Origin: Ferruginibacter sp.
Lineage (GTDB): Bacteria; Bacteroidota; Bacteroidia; Chitinophagales; Chitinophagaceae
Direction of reading: 5' to 3'
Length of the DNA: 37,017 nt
NCBI GenBank assembly: GCA_014377385.1
Contig: JACMPR010000008.1
Coordinates: 1-37,017, forward strand
In this document: positions 7,680 to 15,441 of the stretch, one piece after another
Layout of the letters: each line of letters opens with the position of its first letter
Numbering within the stretch: the first letter of the stretch is position 1
Translations under genes and position numbers: made by a program
Notes under the pieces: model-generated
Told to the model about the DNA's origin: nothing
Seen by the model: only the letters and a program-made list of their open reading frames with translations
Databases searched by the model: none

Positions 7680-8468
7680 TTAACAAGCCAGGGGTAATTC
7701 CCCCTTGATACAGGAAATAAATGCCTTTGTACCATCACCCACAGGCACCTGTGTTCCCAACATTTTTATGTACGCACTTCCAATGATCGCCCCGGCGGCA
7801 TAGCGACATGCATTGTGAAATCGCTCTTGATTGTTAATCCCAAACCCGATCATAACCGGGTTTTGCAGTTGTAATTTTTTAAGCTTTTCAAAATAACGTT
7901 TTTGGCTCGTAATATCCACAGCATTACCTGTAGTAGCCGAAGCCGATACCGCATATAAAAAACCAGTACTCAATTTATCTGCCATCCGGATACGGTGTTC
8001 ACTTGTTTCGGGCGTTATTAAAAAAATAAAAGAGAGCCCGTTCTTTTTAAACAATTGTTTATAATGCTTTTCAAATTGATACATTGGAAGATCTGGTAAA
8101 ATGATACCGCTTACCCCGGCATGACTTGCATCGGCGCAAAATTGTTCTATTCCATACTGCAATACGGGGTTTAGATAACCCATCAAAATAACGGGAATGG
8201 TCATTCGATCTTTAACTGATTCAAGCTGTTTGAAAAGTAAAGGCAGGTTCATGCCGTTATCTAAGGCTACCATATTGCTTTCCTGGATAACGGGACCATC
8301 TGCGATTGGATCTGCATAGGGCATTCCTATTTCAACCATATCAGCACCATGCTGTTCAAGCGCTAACATTACTTCAGCAGTACTATCAAGCTGCGGATAG
8401 CCTGCGGTACAATAAATATTGAGCAGGTTCTCTTTTTTTATTTTGAATTGCTTCTCTAATTGATTCAT
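7680..8468 (-). CDS. trpA: Tryptophan synthase alpha subunit
   Basis: Splits indole-3-glycerol phosphate to indole and glyceraldehyde 3-phosphate; indole passes to TrpB through the alpha2-beta2 tunnel. The 262 residues fit the family. The catalytic acids are visible: E46 in DMVEIGMPYADP and D57 in PIADGPVIQ, the equivalents of Salmonella Glu49 and Asp60. Other family blocks are PVILMGYLNPVLQYG, SGIILPDLP, FLITPETSEHRI, GFLYAVSASATTG and NPVMIGFGINN, with AAGAIIGSAYIKML near the end. It is the last gene of the trp operon. A 92-base gap containing a perfect hairpin separates it from trpB, unlike the tight joins elsewhere in the operon. Confidence 0.97.
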   Translation of the reverse strand: MNQLEKQFKIKKENLLNIYCTAGYPQLDSTAEVMLALEQHGADMVEIGMPYADPIADGPVIQESNMVALDNGMNLPLLFKQLESVKDRMTIPVILMGYLNPVLQYGIEQFCADASHAGVSGIILPDLPMYQFEKHYKQLFKKNGLSFIFLITPETSEHRIRMADKLSTGFLYAVSASATTGNAVDITSQKRYFEKLKKLQLQNPVMIGFGINNQERFHNACRYAAGAIIGSAYIKMLGTQVPVGDGTKAFISCIKGELPLAC

Positions 8469-8501
8469 ACTATTATTTATATTTTTTGAATCCAGGCTAC
8501 T

Positions 8502-8516
8502 TCGCCTGACAGGCGA
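8502..8516. repeat. Perfect short inverted repeat between trpB and trpA
   Basis: TCGCCTG and CAGGCGA flank a single base. The arms extend by a further two pairs if one G-U pair is allowed. On the operon strand no T-run follows, so it is not an intrinsic terminator. In the trp transcript it would form a strong hairpin between trpB and trpA, where it could affect RNA stability or processing. Confidence 0.6.
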
Positions 8517-8560
8517 GGTACTATCAGGGAATTTTAAATTAATTTACCTTTAAAGCCTTG

Positions 8561-9772
8561 CTATAAATAGGTCATGTAAGTTGCCAAATCTTTGTCACCT
8601 CTTCCGCTCAAACAAATCACTACGCGGTCGTTTTTTTTAAATGAAATATCTTTCAGTACAGCAAATGCGTGAGCGGTTTCAAGGGCAGGAATAATTCCTT
8701 CTGTCTTCGCAAGGTGAAAAGCGGCCTGCAATGCTTCTTCATCTGTTGCATTTTTAAACAGTACCCTTCCCTGTTTAAAAAGATTTGCATGCAACGGTCC
8801 AATCCCGGGGTAATCGAGGCCCGCTGAAATGCTGTGCGGTTCAGTAACCTGGCCATCGGCTGTTTGCATGAGCAAACTTTTACTTCCATGCAATATGCCG
8901 GTGGTTCCCAGTTGGGTGGTGGCGGCTGTTTTACCGGATGTTAATCCCATGCCGGCAGCTTCTACCGCAATTAATTTTACTTTTTTTTCTTCGATGAAAT
9001 GATAAAAGGCACCTGCTGCGTTGCTACCACCGCCCACGCAGGCTATTACATGCGACGGGCAACGATCACCTGTTTCTTTTAGTAACTGCTGCCTGATTTC
9101 TTTACTGATAATACTTTGAAACCGGGCTACCATATCGGGGTATGGATGTGGGCCAACGACGCTTCCAATGATGTAATGGGTATTGTGAGGGTGGTTGATC
9201 CAATCCCTGATTGCTTCATTTGTTGCATCTTTTAGCGTCTGGCTGCCACTCAATGCTGGTATCACAGTTGCCCCAAGCATTTTCATCCGGGCTACATTGG
9301 GTGCCTGGCGCTCAATGTCTTTGGCACCCATAAACACGATGCACTCAAGTCCCCGCAAAGCACAAACGGTGGCAGTTGCAACTCCATGCTGCCCGGCACC
9401 GGTTTCGGCAATGATTCGTTTTTTGCCCAGCCTCTCAGCCAGCAACACCTGCCCGATGGTGTTGTTAATCTTGTGCGCACCAGTGTGGCACAAGTCTTCC
9501 CGCTTTAGATAAATATTGGTGTTGAATTCTTTGCTTAACCTTTCGGCATGAAACAAGGGTGTTGGCCTGCCTGCAAAATCTTTTAATAAAAGGCTTAACT
9601 CTTTTTTGAAAGAATTTTCCCCGGTTATTTTTTTATACTTTTTTTGAAGCTCCTCCACATTCGGGAAAAGCATTTCAGGAATGTAAGCCCCGCCGAATTC
9701 ACCGTAATATCCATGCTTGTCAGGACGACTTAAATTGTTCTTGTTATTTTTCATAATTAGCTTCTTGTACAT
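8561..9772 (-). CDS. trpB: Tryptophan synthase beta subunit
   Basis: PLP-dependent condensation of indole and L-serine to L-tryptophan. The 403 residues are of normal TrpB1 length. The N-terminal block GYYGEFGGAYIPEML is typical. The PLP lysine lies in LCHTGAHKINNTIGQ, and the active-site glutamate region in RIIAETGAGQHGVATAT follows. The PLP phosphate loop is CVGGGSNAAGAFYHF, and the C-terminal CLSGRGDKDLATY is the usual ring-nitrogen serine block. The ATG at 9772 overlaps the trpF stop by one base (TAATG), which suggests translational coupling. An in-frame ATG at 9754 is an alternative, since the first six residues are not conserved. The product should pair with TrpA encoded just downstream. 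Confidence 0.97.
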   Translation of the reverse strand: MYKKLIMKNNKNNLSRPDKHGYYGEFGGAYIPEMLFPNVEELQKKYKKITGENSFKKELSLLLKDFAGRPTPLFHAERLSKEFNTNIYLKREDLCHTGAHKINNTIGQVLLAERLGKKRIIAETGAGQHGVATATVCALRGLECIVFMGAKDIERQAPNVARMKMLGATVIPALSGSQTLKDATNEAIRDWINHPHNTHYIIGSVVGPHPYPDMVARFQSIISKEIRQQLLKETGDRCPSHVIACVGGGSNAAGAFYHFIEEKKVKLIAVEAAGMGLTSGKTAATTQLGTTGILHGSKSLLMQTADGQVTEPHSISAGLDYPGIGPLHANLFKQGRVLFKNATDEEALQAAFHLAKTEGIIPALETAHAFAVLKDISFKKNDRVVICLSGRGDKDLATYMTYL

Positions 9773-10401
9773 TATTTCATACCATGCATAAATTTTAATA
9801 CTAAGGCCATATCCTTAACCCCTGGCTCTTTTTCAAAATGGCTGTTCAGATCTACCCCATAAAAATCCGGGTGCTTAAACTTTTTGACAAGGGCCGCATC
9901 TTCCGGACCGATGCCGCCACTTATAAAAAATGGCTTTTCGATCTTACTCTCTTTGATCTTTTGCCAATCAAATTTTTCTCCCGTACCTCCATACATTGTT
10001 GTTGAAGCTGTATCGAACAGATAATAATCACAGGTATCATCGTATTCTTCCAATAAATGGTCAATCGATTTTTTTGTATTTTTTTCTACCCGAAAAACTT
10101 TGATCACTTCTGTTTCCGCAGAAATAGCCTCGCAAAAATCCGGCGTTTCATCTCCATGAAGCTGCACCATATCAAGCCCATAATCTTCTACAGCCTGTAA
10201 AATTCTGTCGTATTCATCATTTACAAACACACCGATCGTCCGGATGTCCATATCCGCAGCTTTGATCTCCTTTTTGGGCATTTTATCGCCAACATAGCGA
10301 GGTGAATCCTTGTGAAAAATGAGGCCGGCAAAATCTATATTCAGCATTTCAAGTTGTTGCAACTGTTTCATGCTTGTAATTCCACACACTTTAATATTCA
10401 T
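9772..10401 (-). CDS. trpF: Phosphoribosylanthranilate isomerase
   Basis: Amadori rearrangement of N-(5-phosphoribosyl)anthranilate to CdRP. The 209 residues form one TIM barrel. The N-terminal IKVCGIT holds the catalytic cysteine, and FAGLIFHKDSPRYVG is the usual second block. GVFVNDEYDRI, LDMVQLHGDE and YYLFDTAS (with the catalytic aspartate) follow, then PFFISGGIGPEDA and GVDLNSHFEKEPGVKD, the phosphate-binding end. TrpF is free-standing here, not fused to TrpC as in enteric bacteria. It begins 32 bases after trpC and its stop overlaps the trpB start. Confidence 0.97.
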   Translation of the reverse strand: MNIKVCGITSMKQLQQLEMLNIDFAGLIFHKDSPRYVGDKMPKKEIKAADMDIRTIGVFVNDEYDRILQAVEDYGLDMVQLHGDETPDFCEAISAETEVIKVFRVEKNTKKSIDHLLEEYDDTCDYYLFDTASTTMYGGTGEKFDWQKIKESKIEKPFFISGGIGPEDAALVKKFKHPDFYGVDLNSHFEKEPGVKDMALVLKFMHGMK

Positions 10402-10433
10402 TGTTGAAGTTTTTTCTATTTGGCAATGTCGGT

Positions 10434-11228
10434 TTATTTCTTTGAAGCATCGCTTAATTGTGCCGCAAATACTTCAAAAGCTTTTCCGGGGTCGGGTTCT
10501 TTCATAAAATACTCACCTATCAAAAAGCCCTTGTAGCCGGCGTCTTTGAACCTCATAATAGTTTCTATGTTATCAATACCGCTTTCTGCAATTTTAATCA
10601 TTTCAAGGGGAATCAATTTACTCAACGCGATGGCATTGTAAATATCCACTTCAAAAGTTTTTAAATTACGATTATTAATTCCAACCATGTCAATATTATG
10701 ATTTATGTGCCCGAGCTCGGCCTCGTCGTGAATTTCCAGCAATACTTCAAGCCCAAGCTGTTTTGCATAAGCAGCTAACTCTTTTACTTCCCCGGCAGAC
10801 AAGCACGCAGCGATCAATAATATTACATCTGCACCCATTGCCTTAGATTCTGTAAGCTGGTACTTGTCGATAATGAATTCTTTTCTTAAAACAGGAACCT
10901 GGTTATCGCTCGCGAGCAAAAAGTCTTCTCTGGTACCTCCAAAAAACAGTTGGTCTGTAAGCACCGACAAACCTGCGGCCCCGTACCTTGCATAATCAGC
11001 CGTTACTTTATCTACAGGCGCAAATGAATTAATGATGCCTTTCGACGGCGACTTTCTTTTAAACTCTGCTATAATGCCTGTTGTATTCCCTAAAGCCAAT
11101 ACCTGTTTTAAAGAAATAATTTTTCTTTCAAAAGCGGGTGATGAAAAAAGTGTTTCCTCTAGTACTGACGATTTAAGGACTTCCACTTCTCTCCTTTTAT
11201 GCGCAATTATTTTGTCGAGTAAATTCAT
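10434..11228 (-). CDS. trpC: Indole-3-glycerol phosphate synthase
   Basis: Closes the indole ring by decarboxylating CdRP. It is a 264-residue single-domain TIM barrel. Family blocks are the N-terminal LDKIIAHKRREV, then IIAEFKRKSPSKG with the substrate lysine, YGAAGLSVLTDQLFFGG, VLRKEFIIDKYQL with the catalytic lysine, ADVILLIAACL, EVLLEIHDEAEL with the catalytic glutamate, and MVGINNRNLKTFEVD. The C-terminal IAESGI and GYKGFLIGEYFM bind phosphate. It starts only 3 bases after the trpD stop, so it is almost certainly co-translated with trpD. Confidence 0.97.
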   Translation of the reverse strand: MNLLDKIIAHKRREVEVLKSSVLEETLFSSPAFERKIISLKQVLALGNTTGIIAEFKRKSPSKGIINSFAPVDKVTADYARYGAAGLSVLTDQLFFGGTREDFLLASDNQVPVLRKEFIIDKYQLTESKAMGADVILLIAACLSAGEVKELAAYAKQLGLEVLLEIHDEAELGHINHNIDMVGINNRNLKTFEVDIYNAIALSKLIPLEMIKIAESGIDNIETIMRFKDAGYKGFLIGEYFMKEPDPGKAFEVFAAQLSDASKK

Positions 11229-11231
11229 GCG

Positions 11232-12218
11232 TTAAGGGATTAAAGTTTTCAGAGAATTATAAGCAGCACCACTCTCCAGGCTTTCTACTGCGAGTTGATA
11301 GCAGGTTTCATAGTCATTGTATTTTCCGGTGCAATGCAATCCCATAGCTGCATTTGAAATAACAACGGCATTCTGCGCCCAGCTGCCTTCGCCCCTGATA
11401 ATTTTTAAAAATATTTTAGCTGACTCTTCTACCGTGCTGCCTCCCAAAATATCGGAAGCAGCAACCAATCTTTTACCCAAAGCAGTTGCACTCATCATTT
11501 TTTCGCCTTGCCTTGTAATTACTTTTGTATCTCCGGTTAATGAGATTTCGTCATACCCTTCCATGCTGTGAACAATCGTGTAAGACGAAGTTTCCTCTTG
11601 CAACAAATAATTATAGATACGGGCCATTTCCAGGTTATAGACGCCAACCAGCCGGTGCGCCGGGGCAGCAGGATTTACCAGAGGGCCCAACATATTAAAG
11701 AACGTACGAACTCCCAGATTTTTACGGACAATTCCTACTGCTTTTAAGGCCGGGTGAAACAGGGGCGCATGAAGGAAACAAATATTTGCTGTTTCTAATT
11801 CTTTATTCAGTTGATCACTGTTAGTAGTAAAGTGATAGCCCAGCTGCTGCATCAGATCCGACGCCCCACTTACCGAAGACGCTCCATAATTTCCATGCTT
11901 GGCAACTTTGTTGCCGGTACCTGCAACGATAAAACTGCTTAATGTTGAAATATTAAACGTATTTTTTCCATCTCCGCCAGTGCCCACGATATCAAGTAAC
12001 TGGTTGTCTTTTAAATCAACCGGGGTACAGAGTTGCAATAGTGCATCTTTAAAGCCAAGTAATTCTTCAATGGTAATACTACGCATAAGGTACACTGTTA
12101 TAAAAGCAGTAACCTCGTGTTCGGTGTATGAATTACCGGAAATATTCTTCAATACTTCTGCAGCCTGCTGCCTGCTCAGGCTTTTGTATTCAAATAAATG
12201 TTGCAATATTTTTTTCAT
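11232..12218 (-). CDS. trpD: Anthranilate phosphoribosyltransferase
   Basis: Transfers the phosphoribosyl group of PRPP to anthranilate. The 328 residues form an N-terminal helical part and an alpha/beta domain. The glycine-rich PRPP site is DIVGTGGDGKNTFNISTLSS at residues about 79-98, followed by VAKHGNYGASSVSGASD. The anthranilate-site region HPALKAVGIVRKNLGVRTFF and FNMLGPLVNPA is well kept, as is HSMEGYDEISLTGDT. It is a separate protein and not fused to the TrpG amidotransferase as in E. coli. It starts 59 bases after the trpG stop. Confidence 0.97.
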   Translation of the reverse strand: MKKILQHLFEYKSLSRQQAAEVLKNISGNSYTEHEVTAFITVYLMRSITIEELLGFKDALLQLCTPVDLKDNQLLDIVGTGGDGKNTFNISTLSSFIVAGTGNKVAKHGNYGASSVSGASDLMQQLGYHFTTNSDQLNKELETANICFLHAPLFHPALKAVGIVRKNLGVRTFFNMLGPLVNPAAPAHRLVGVYNLEMARIYNYLLQEETSSYTIVHSMEGYDEISLTGDTKVITRQGEKMMSATALGKRLVAASDILGGSTVEESAKIFLKIIRGEGSWAQNAVVISNAAMGLHCTGKYNDYETCYQLAVESLESGAAYNSLKTLIP

Positions 12219-12277
12219 AATTGTACGTTAAAAGAAACAAAATTTACTTACTTCACACAAAGGAGCCGCGGTCTGAA

Positions 12278-12856
12278 TTAATATGAAAGCCAGTTCCTGA
12301 TAAGCGTTTCGCCGCAGGGCGTGAGTACGCTTTCCGGGTGAAACTGTACGCCCTGAACATCAAAACTTTCATGTTGAACAGACATGATGTAACCGTTCCC
12401 GTCAACAGAGGTAATCTGTAACGCCGGGGGTAAATCCTTCCGGGAGATGATCCAGCTGTGATACCTGCCCGCCATCATTTCAGGATAGAGCCCTTTAAAA
12501 AGTATCGACTGTTGTGCTATTATTTTCACAGGGGTGGCAATACCATGGAAAACAATGTCCAGATTTTCCAGCGTTGCTCCAAAAGCCTCTCCAATGGCCT
12601 GGTGTCCGAGGCATACACCCAGGATCGATTTAGTGGCAGCGTATTCTTTTATTAAAGGCAATAATAAATTTGCTTCAACAGGTATCCCGGGGCCGGGTGA
12701 TAAAATTATCTTATCATATTTCTTTACAGCTTCAAGTTCAATCTCGTCATTTCTAAAAACATCGATTTTTGTATGTACTATTTTTTCAACCAGGTGTACC
12801 AGGTTATAAGTGAAGGAATCATAATTGTCAAATACAAGAATTTTTGTAACAGCCAT
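12278..12856 (-). CDS. trpG: Anthranilate synthase component II (glutamine amidotransferase)
   Basis: Supplies ammonia from glutamine to TrpE. The 192 residues make one class I glutamine amidotransferase domain. The nucleophile is C82 in ILGVCLGHQAIGE, the oxyanion strand is ILSPGPGIPVEA (about 51-62), and the catalytic His and Glu lie in GVQFHPESVLTP near residue 173. GRYHSWII is the usual block between them. The N-terminal VFDNYDSFTYNLVH is standard for TrpG and PabA. Its place 5 bases after trpE, in a complete trp operon, argues for TrpG, though it could also serve p-aminobenzoate synthesis since no separate pabA is in the window. Confidence 0.96.
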   Translation of the reverse strand: MAVTKILVFDNYDSFTYNLVHLVEKIVHTKIDVFRNDEIELEAVKKYDKIILSPGPGIPVEANLLLPLIKEYAATKSILGVCLGHQAIGEAFGATLENLDIVFHGIATPVKIIAQQSILFKGLYPEMMAGRYHSWIISRKDLPPALQITSVDGNGYIMSVQHESFDVQGVQFHPESVLTPCGETLIRNWLSY

Positions 12857-12861
12857 AATTG

Positions 12862-14283
12862 TTAATTTGATATAGTTTGAGCAAGCACAACTGCATTTTT
12901 CAGTGCACGTAATTTATTATTTACCTCCTGTAATTCATCCTCTGGTTTACTGGCAGCGACGATCCCCGCACCGGCCTGGCTGACCAATGTATTGTTTTTG
13001 CTTAAAAATGTCCTGATCATGATGGCATGATTACAACTGCCATTAAAGCCAATATATCCGATCATCCCGCCATAAAAGCCACGAGCAGTTTCTTCATTTT
13101 CGTCTATCAACTGCATGGCTTTATACTTTGGCGCCCCACTGAGCGTGCCGGCGGGAAAAGTAGCACCCAGGATCTTAAATGGATTTTTTTCCTGCCCAAG
13201 TTGTCCCTGCACCTCACTAACAAGGTGTATCACATGAGAATAATAATTAACTTTTTTAAATTGTGTAACAATAACGTTGGTGCATACCCGACTAAGGTCA
13301 TTTCTCGCAAGATCAACCAACATCACATGCTCAGCATTTTCCTTTACGTCGCTTTCAAGTTCAATGGCCAGCTGTTTGTCTGTATCATCATCACCGGTAC
13401 GTTTAAACGTTCCGGCGATCGGGTGAACAATGGCGATATTATTTTGGATAATCAGTTGGCTCTCCGGAGAGGAGCCCATTAGCTTGTAATCCCCGTAATC
13501 GAAATAAAAAAGATACGGACTGGGATTGATGCTTCGCAGGGCCCTGTACACATTAAATTCATCACCGGTGAAGGGCTGGCTGAAGCGGCGGCTTAGAACT
13601 ACCTGGAAACTGTCTCCGCGCTGGCAAGCGGCAATTCCATTAGTGACCATATTTTTATATACGTCATCCGAAATGGAAGAGCGCTCTTCGCCGGCCACCC
13701 GAAAAGGAAAGGCAGGAACATCCTTGTTTTTAATGAGGCTCTCTACATCCTCTACTCCACTTTCCAGTCCTGCAAAATGATGCTCGCAAATATATAATTC
13801 GTCTTTAAAATGATCAATTACAATCACGTATTGGTAAAGCCGGTATCGAATCAAAGGTATCGACATGGCGTCATCCGCCTTAGCCTGCAACTTTATTTTT
13901 TCAAAAAAAGGAATGGAATCATAACAGGTGTAGCCAAAAATACCCTGAGCAATCTTTACAGGTTTGAGGATAGCTTCTTCCGTTTGAAAACGCTGTAAAA
14001 AGTCGTACATGATATCTGCAACAACCGCATCTTTACCGAGATTTATTTTCTCAGGTTGTTTTGCAGGAAGTTTAAATTCGAGGATCAAAGGATCGATCAC
14101 TTCAATTCCCGCGATCGCATTAACGCCGATAATAGAATAATTATTTTCCCCTGCATGAAAGTCAGTACTTTCCAGCAGGATCGTATCCCGGAAGCGATCA
14201 CGCAGCCGAAGGTAAATTCCAACAGGAGTATAAATATCTCCCAGCATTTTTTTATAGGTCGTGGTAAAAATTATTTTTTTCAT
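12862..14283 (-). CDS. trpE: Anthranilate synthase component I
   Basis: Converts chorismate to anthranilate using ammonia from TrpG; the first committed step of tryptophan synthesis. The 473 residues comprise an N-terminal domain with ILLESTDFHAGENNYSIIG, where LLES is the known tryptophan feedback site, and a C-terminal chorismate-binding domain. The latter has QVVLSRRFSQPF, NPSPYLFYFDYGDYKLMGSS, VHPIAGTFKRTGD, ESDVKENAEHVMLVDLARND and FPAGTLSGAPKYKAM. The ATG at 14283 is preceded by a leader with an attenuator, so expression should follow Trp-tRNA supply. The LLES block suggests feedback inhibition of the enzyme as well. It is the first gene of the operon. Confidence 0.97.
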   Translation of the reverse strand: MKKIIFTTTYKKMLGDIYTPVGIYLRLRDRFRDTILLESTDFHAGENNYSIIGVNAIAGIEVIDPLILEFKLPAKQPEKINLGKDAVVADIMYDFLQRFQTEEAILKPVKIAQGIFGYTCYDSIPFFEKIKLQAKADDAMSIPLIRYRLYQYVIVIDHFKDELYICEHHFAGLESGVEDVESLIKNKDVPAFPFRVAGEERSSISDDVYKNMVTNGIAACQRGDSFQVVLSRRFSQPFTGDEFNVYRALRSINPSPYLFYFDYGDYKLMGSSPESQLIIQNNIAIVHPIAGTFKRTGDDDTDKQLAIELESDVKENAEHVMLVDLARNDLSRVCTNVIVTQFKKVNYYSHVIHLVSEVQGQLGQEKNPFKILGATFPAGTLSGAPKYKAMQLIDENEETARGFYGGMIGYIGFNGSCNHAIMIRTFLSKNNTLVSQAGAGIVAASKPEDELQEVNNKLRALKNAVVLAQTISN

Positions 14284-14308
14284 TTTAAAGTTTGCTGATT
14301 ATTAACAA

Positions 14309-14334
14309 TAAAAAACCCCAACGTTGTGTCGGGG
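14309..14334 (-). terminator. Intrinsic terminator of the trp leader (attenuator)
   Basis: On the minus strand CCCCGAC, loop ACAAC and GTTGGGG form a 7-bp stem with one G-U pair, followed directly by six T. It stands 26 bases before the trpE ATG. The 5' arm contains GACACA (14325-14330), which is complementary to TGTGTC (14366-14371) at the end of the leader peptide reading frame. The two pairings cannot form together, so that TGTGTC segment is a candidate antiterminator. Confidence 0.85.
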
Positions 14335-14361
14335 CTAAAATATTCGGTAACAGGAATAAAG

Positions 14362-14424
14362 TTATGACACATCAATGTACAATATCTGCCAAAGCCAACT
14401 TCCTGTGTGTATGTTTGTAATCAT
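14362..14424 (-). CDS. trpL: trp operon leader peptide with two Trp codons
   Basis: A 20-codon frame from ATG at 14424 to TAA at 14362, with residues 9-12 reading Ser-Trp-Leu-Trp. The two TGG codons are numbers 10 and 12 (14395-14397 and 14389-14391). It is too short for usual gene callers. Downstream the RNA can fold two ways. ACAGGAA (codons 7-9) pairs with TTCCTGT (14350-14356), and TGTGTC at the end of the frame pairs with the 5' arm of the terminator. A ribosome stalled on the Trp codons would leave TGTGTC free to break the terminator, whereas one reaching the stop codon would cover it and permit termination. This is the known logic of trp attenuation; the specific pairing is my inference. 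Confidence 0.8.
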   Translation of the reverse strand: MITNIHTGSWLWQILYIDVS

Positions 14425-14432
14425 TTCTACTG

Positions 14433-14440
14433 CAAATATG
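14433..14440 (-). promoter_or_regulatory. Candidate -7 promoter element of the trp operon
   Basis: On the minus strand it reads CATATTTG, one base from TAnnTTTG. It ends 8 bases before the leader-peptide ATG, so the transcript would carry only about 4 to 5 bases before that codon. The -33 element is not clear. It overlaps the possible start of the GNAT-like frame on the other strand. Confidence 0.4.
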
Positions 14441-14848
14441 GAGGAGAAATCCGGATTTAAAAAAGATTTTTACTTAATTCAGGAAAATGAAAATATGCGG
14501 ATAAATAAAAATATGACGCCTAACGGCCACATATTTTTTGTTGAAGGAGCCAGTCAAAGGCTGGCAGCGCTTGATTTTAGGATATCTTCCGGCGTCATGA
14601 TGATTGAACTCACGGAAGCAGAAGACAGGCAAAAGGGCAAATATGTTAAGTATGAACTGGTTGAGCACGCGGCTGTATATACCAGGGAAAAACACCTGAA
14701 GGTCATGCGCATTCAACCTCTGCCAGGGCCATTTTTGATAAAAGAAAGAGGAGTTCGGGGATGTCGAGGTTACGAAACCATCGCTTTAAGATTGCTTTAC
14801 CTGAGTTTGGTTGACTATGTTTTTTTGTTTGTCTGCATCAGGTGTTAA
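14438..14848 (+). pseudogene. Degenerate GNAT-like (YjdJ-type) acetyltransferase frame
   Basis: The frame gives 136 residues from ATG 14438; ATG 14495 is another possible start. Residues from HIFFVEGASQRLAALDFRIS through GVMMIELTEAEDRQKGKYVK and ELVEHAAVYTREKHLKVM line up in order with small YjdJ-like GNAT proteins (a strand, the hTEV-x-x-x-x-x-GKG loop, then A-x-x-YA-x-x-x-x-L-K-V). However the acetyl-CoA loop GxGxG is replaced by KGKYVK. After GPF the frame runs into LIKERGVRGCRGYET, and the +1 frame instead gives FDKRKRSSG, which better fits the family end. I read it as a decayed gene, possibly frameshifted near 14734. It could also be a divergent live protein. Its 5' end overlaps the trp promoter region on the other strand. 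Confidence 0.4.
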
Positions 14849-14899
14849 TTTTTTCAGCAGCTTAACTTAAATCTTTATAAATACTTGAACTTTGTTAAT

Positions 14900-15304
14900 A
14901 TGTACACATTGAAGTCGATCGTGACTATTCTAATTATAGGCTGTTGTGCCGTGGCGAATGCACAAAAAATAGACAGCATTTATGTCAACCTATATACGGA
15001 TAGTTTAAAAAAAGGCACTTACAATTATATAAATATCGATGGGCTGTTACCCAATGGTAGATACATCCCGCTCGACAGTTCCCAAATCAGTTTTACGAGT
15101 TCTCATGGAAAATTCTATGGCAATAGTTTATGGCTGGAGCCGGATTGTAAAGAGGAAAAAGTGAGCATCCACGCGGTATTAAAAAACAACGCCCTGCTGC
15201 GGAAAGACTTCGTCATCTACGTAAAGCGGAAACCGGATAACCAGCAGTTAAAAACCGAGAAGCAGGTTCTGGAAGAAATGAAAAATAAGAGTAAGAAAGC
15301 CTGA
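14900..15304 (+). CDS. Small secreted hypothetical protein
   Basis: A 134-residue protein I do not recognise. Residues 1-22 form a signal peptide (MYTLKSIVTILIIGCCAVANA with cleavage before QKID), so it is exported to the periplasm or beyond. The mature part has alternating beta-type segments, with TYNYINIDGLLPNGRYIPLD and FTSSHGKFYGNSLWLEP, and ends in a Lys/Glu-rich helix. This could be a small beta-sandwich. I use ATG 14900 and not the in-frame TTG at 14885, because the signal peptide starts at 14900 and a near-consensus -7 box (GAACTTTG, 14887-14894) overlaps the TTG region. It stands alone between the GNAT-like remnant and the transaldolase gene. Confidence 0.7.
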   Translation: MYTLKSIVTILIIGCCAVANAQKIDSIYVNLYTDSLKKGTYNYINIDGLLPNGRYIPLDSSQISFTSSHGKFYGNSLWLEPDCKEEKVSIHAVLKNNALLRKDFVIYVKRKPDNQQLKTEKQVLEEMKNKSKKA

Positions 15305-15441
15305 AACATCAAACGGCTTGCTTACGAAAGTACAGCGCTGCCTGTTTGAAACCAGACTTTTCTTTAACAACAATTTGTGCCTGAAAAAAATCTCCATTTA
15401 TATGCAGCCCTGCCTATTTTTTGAGAGTATTAAAATTTGAA

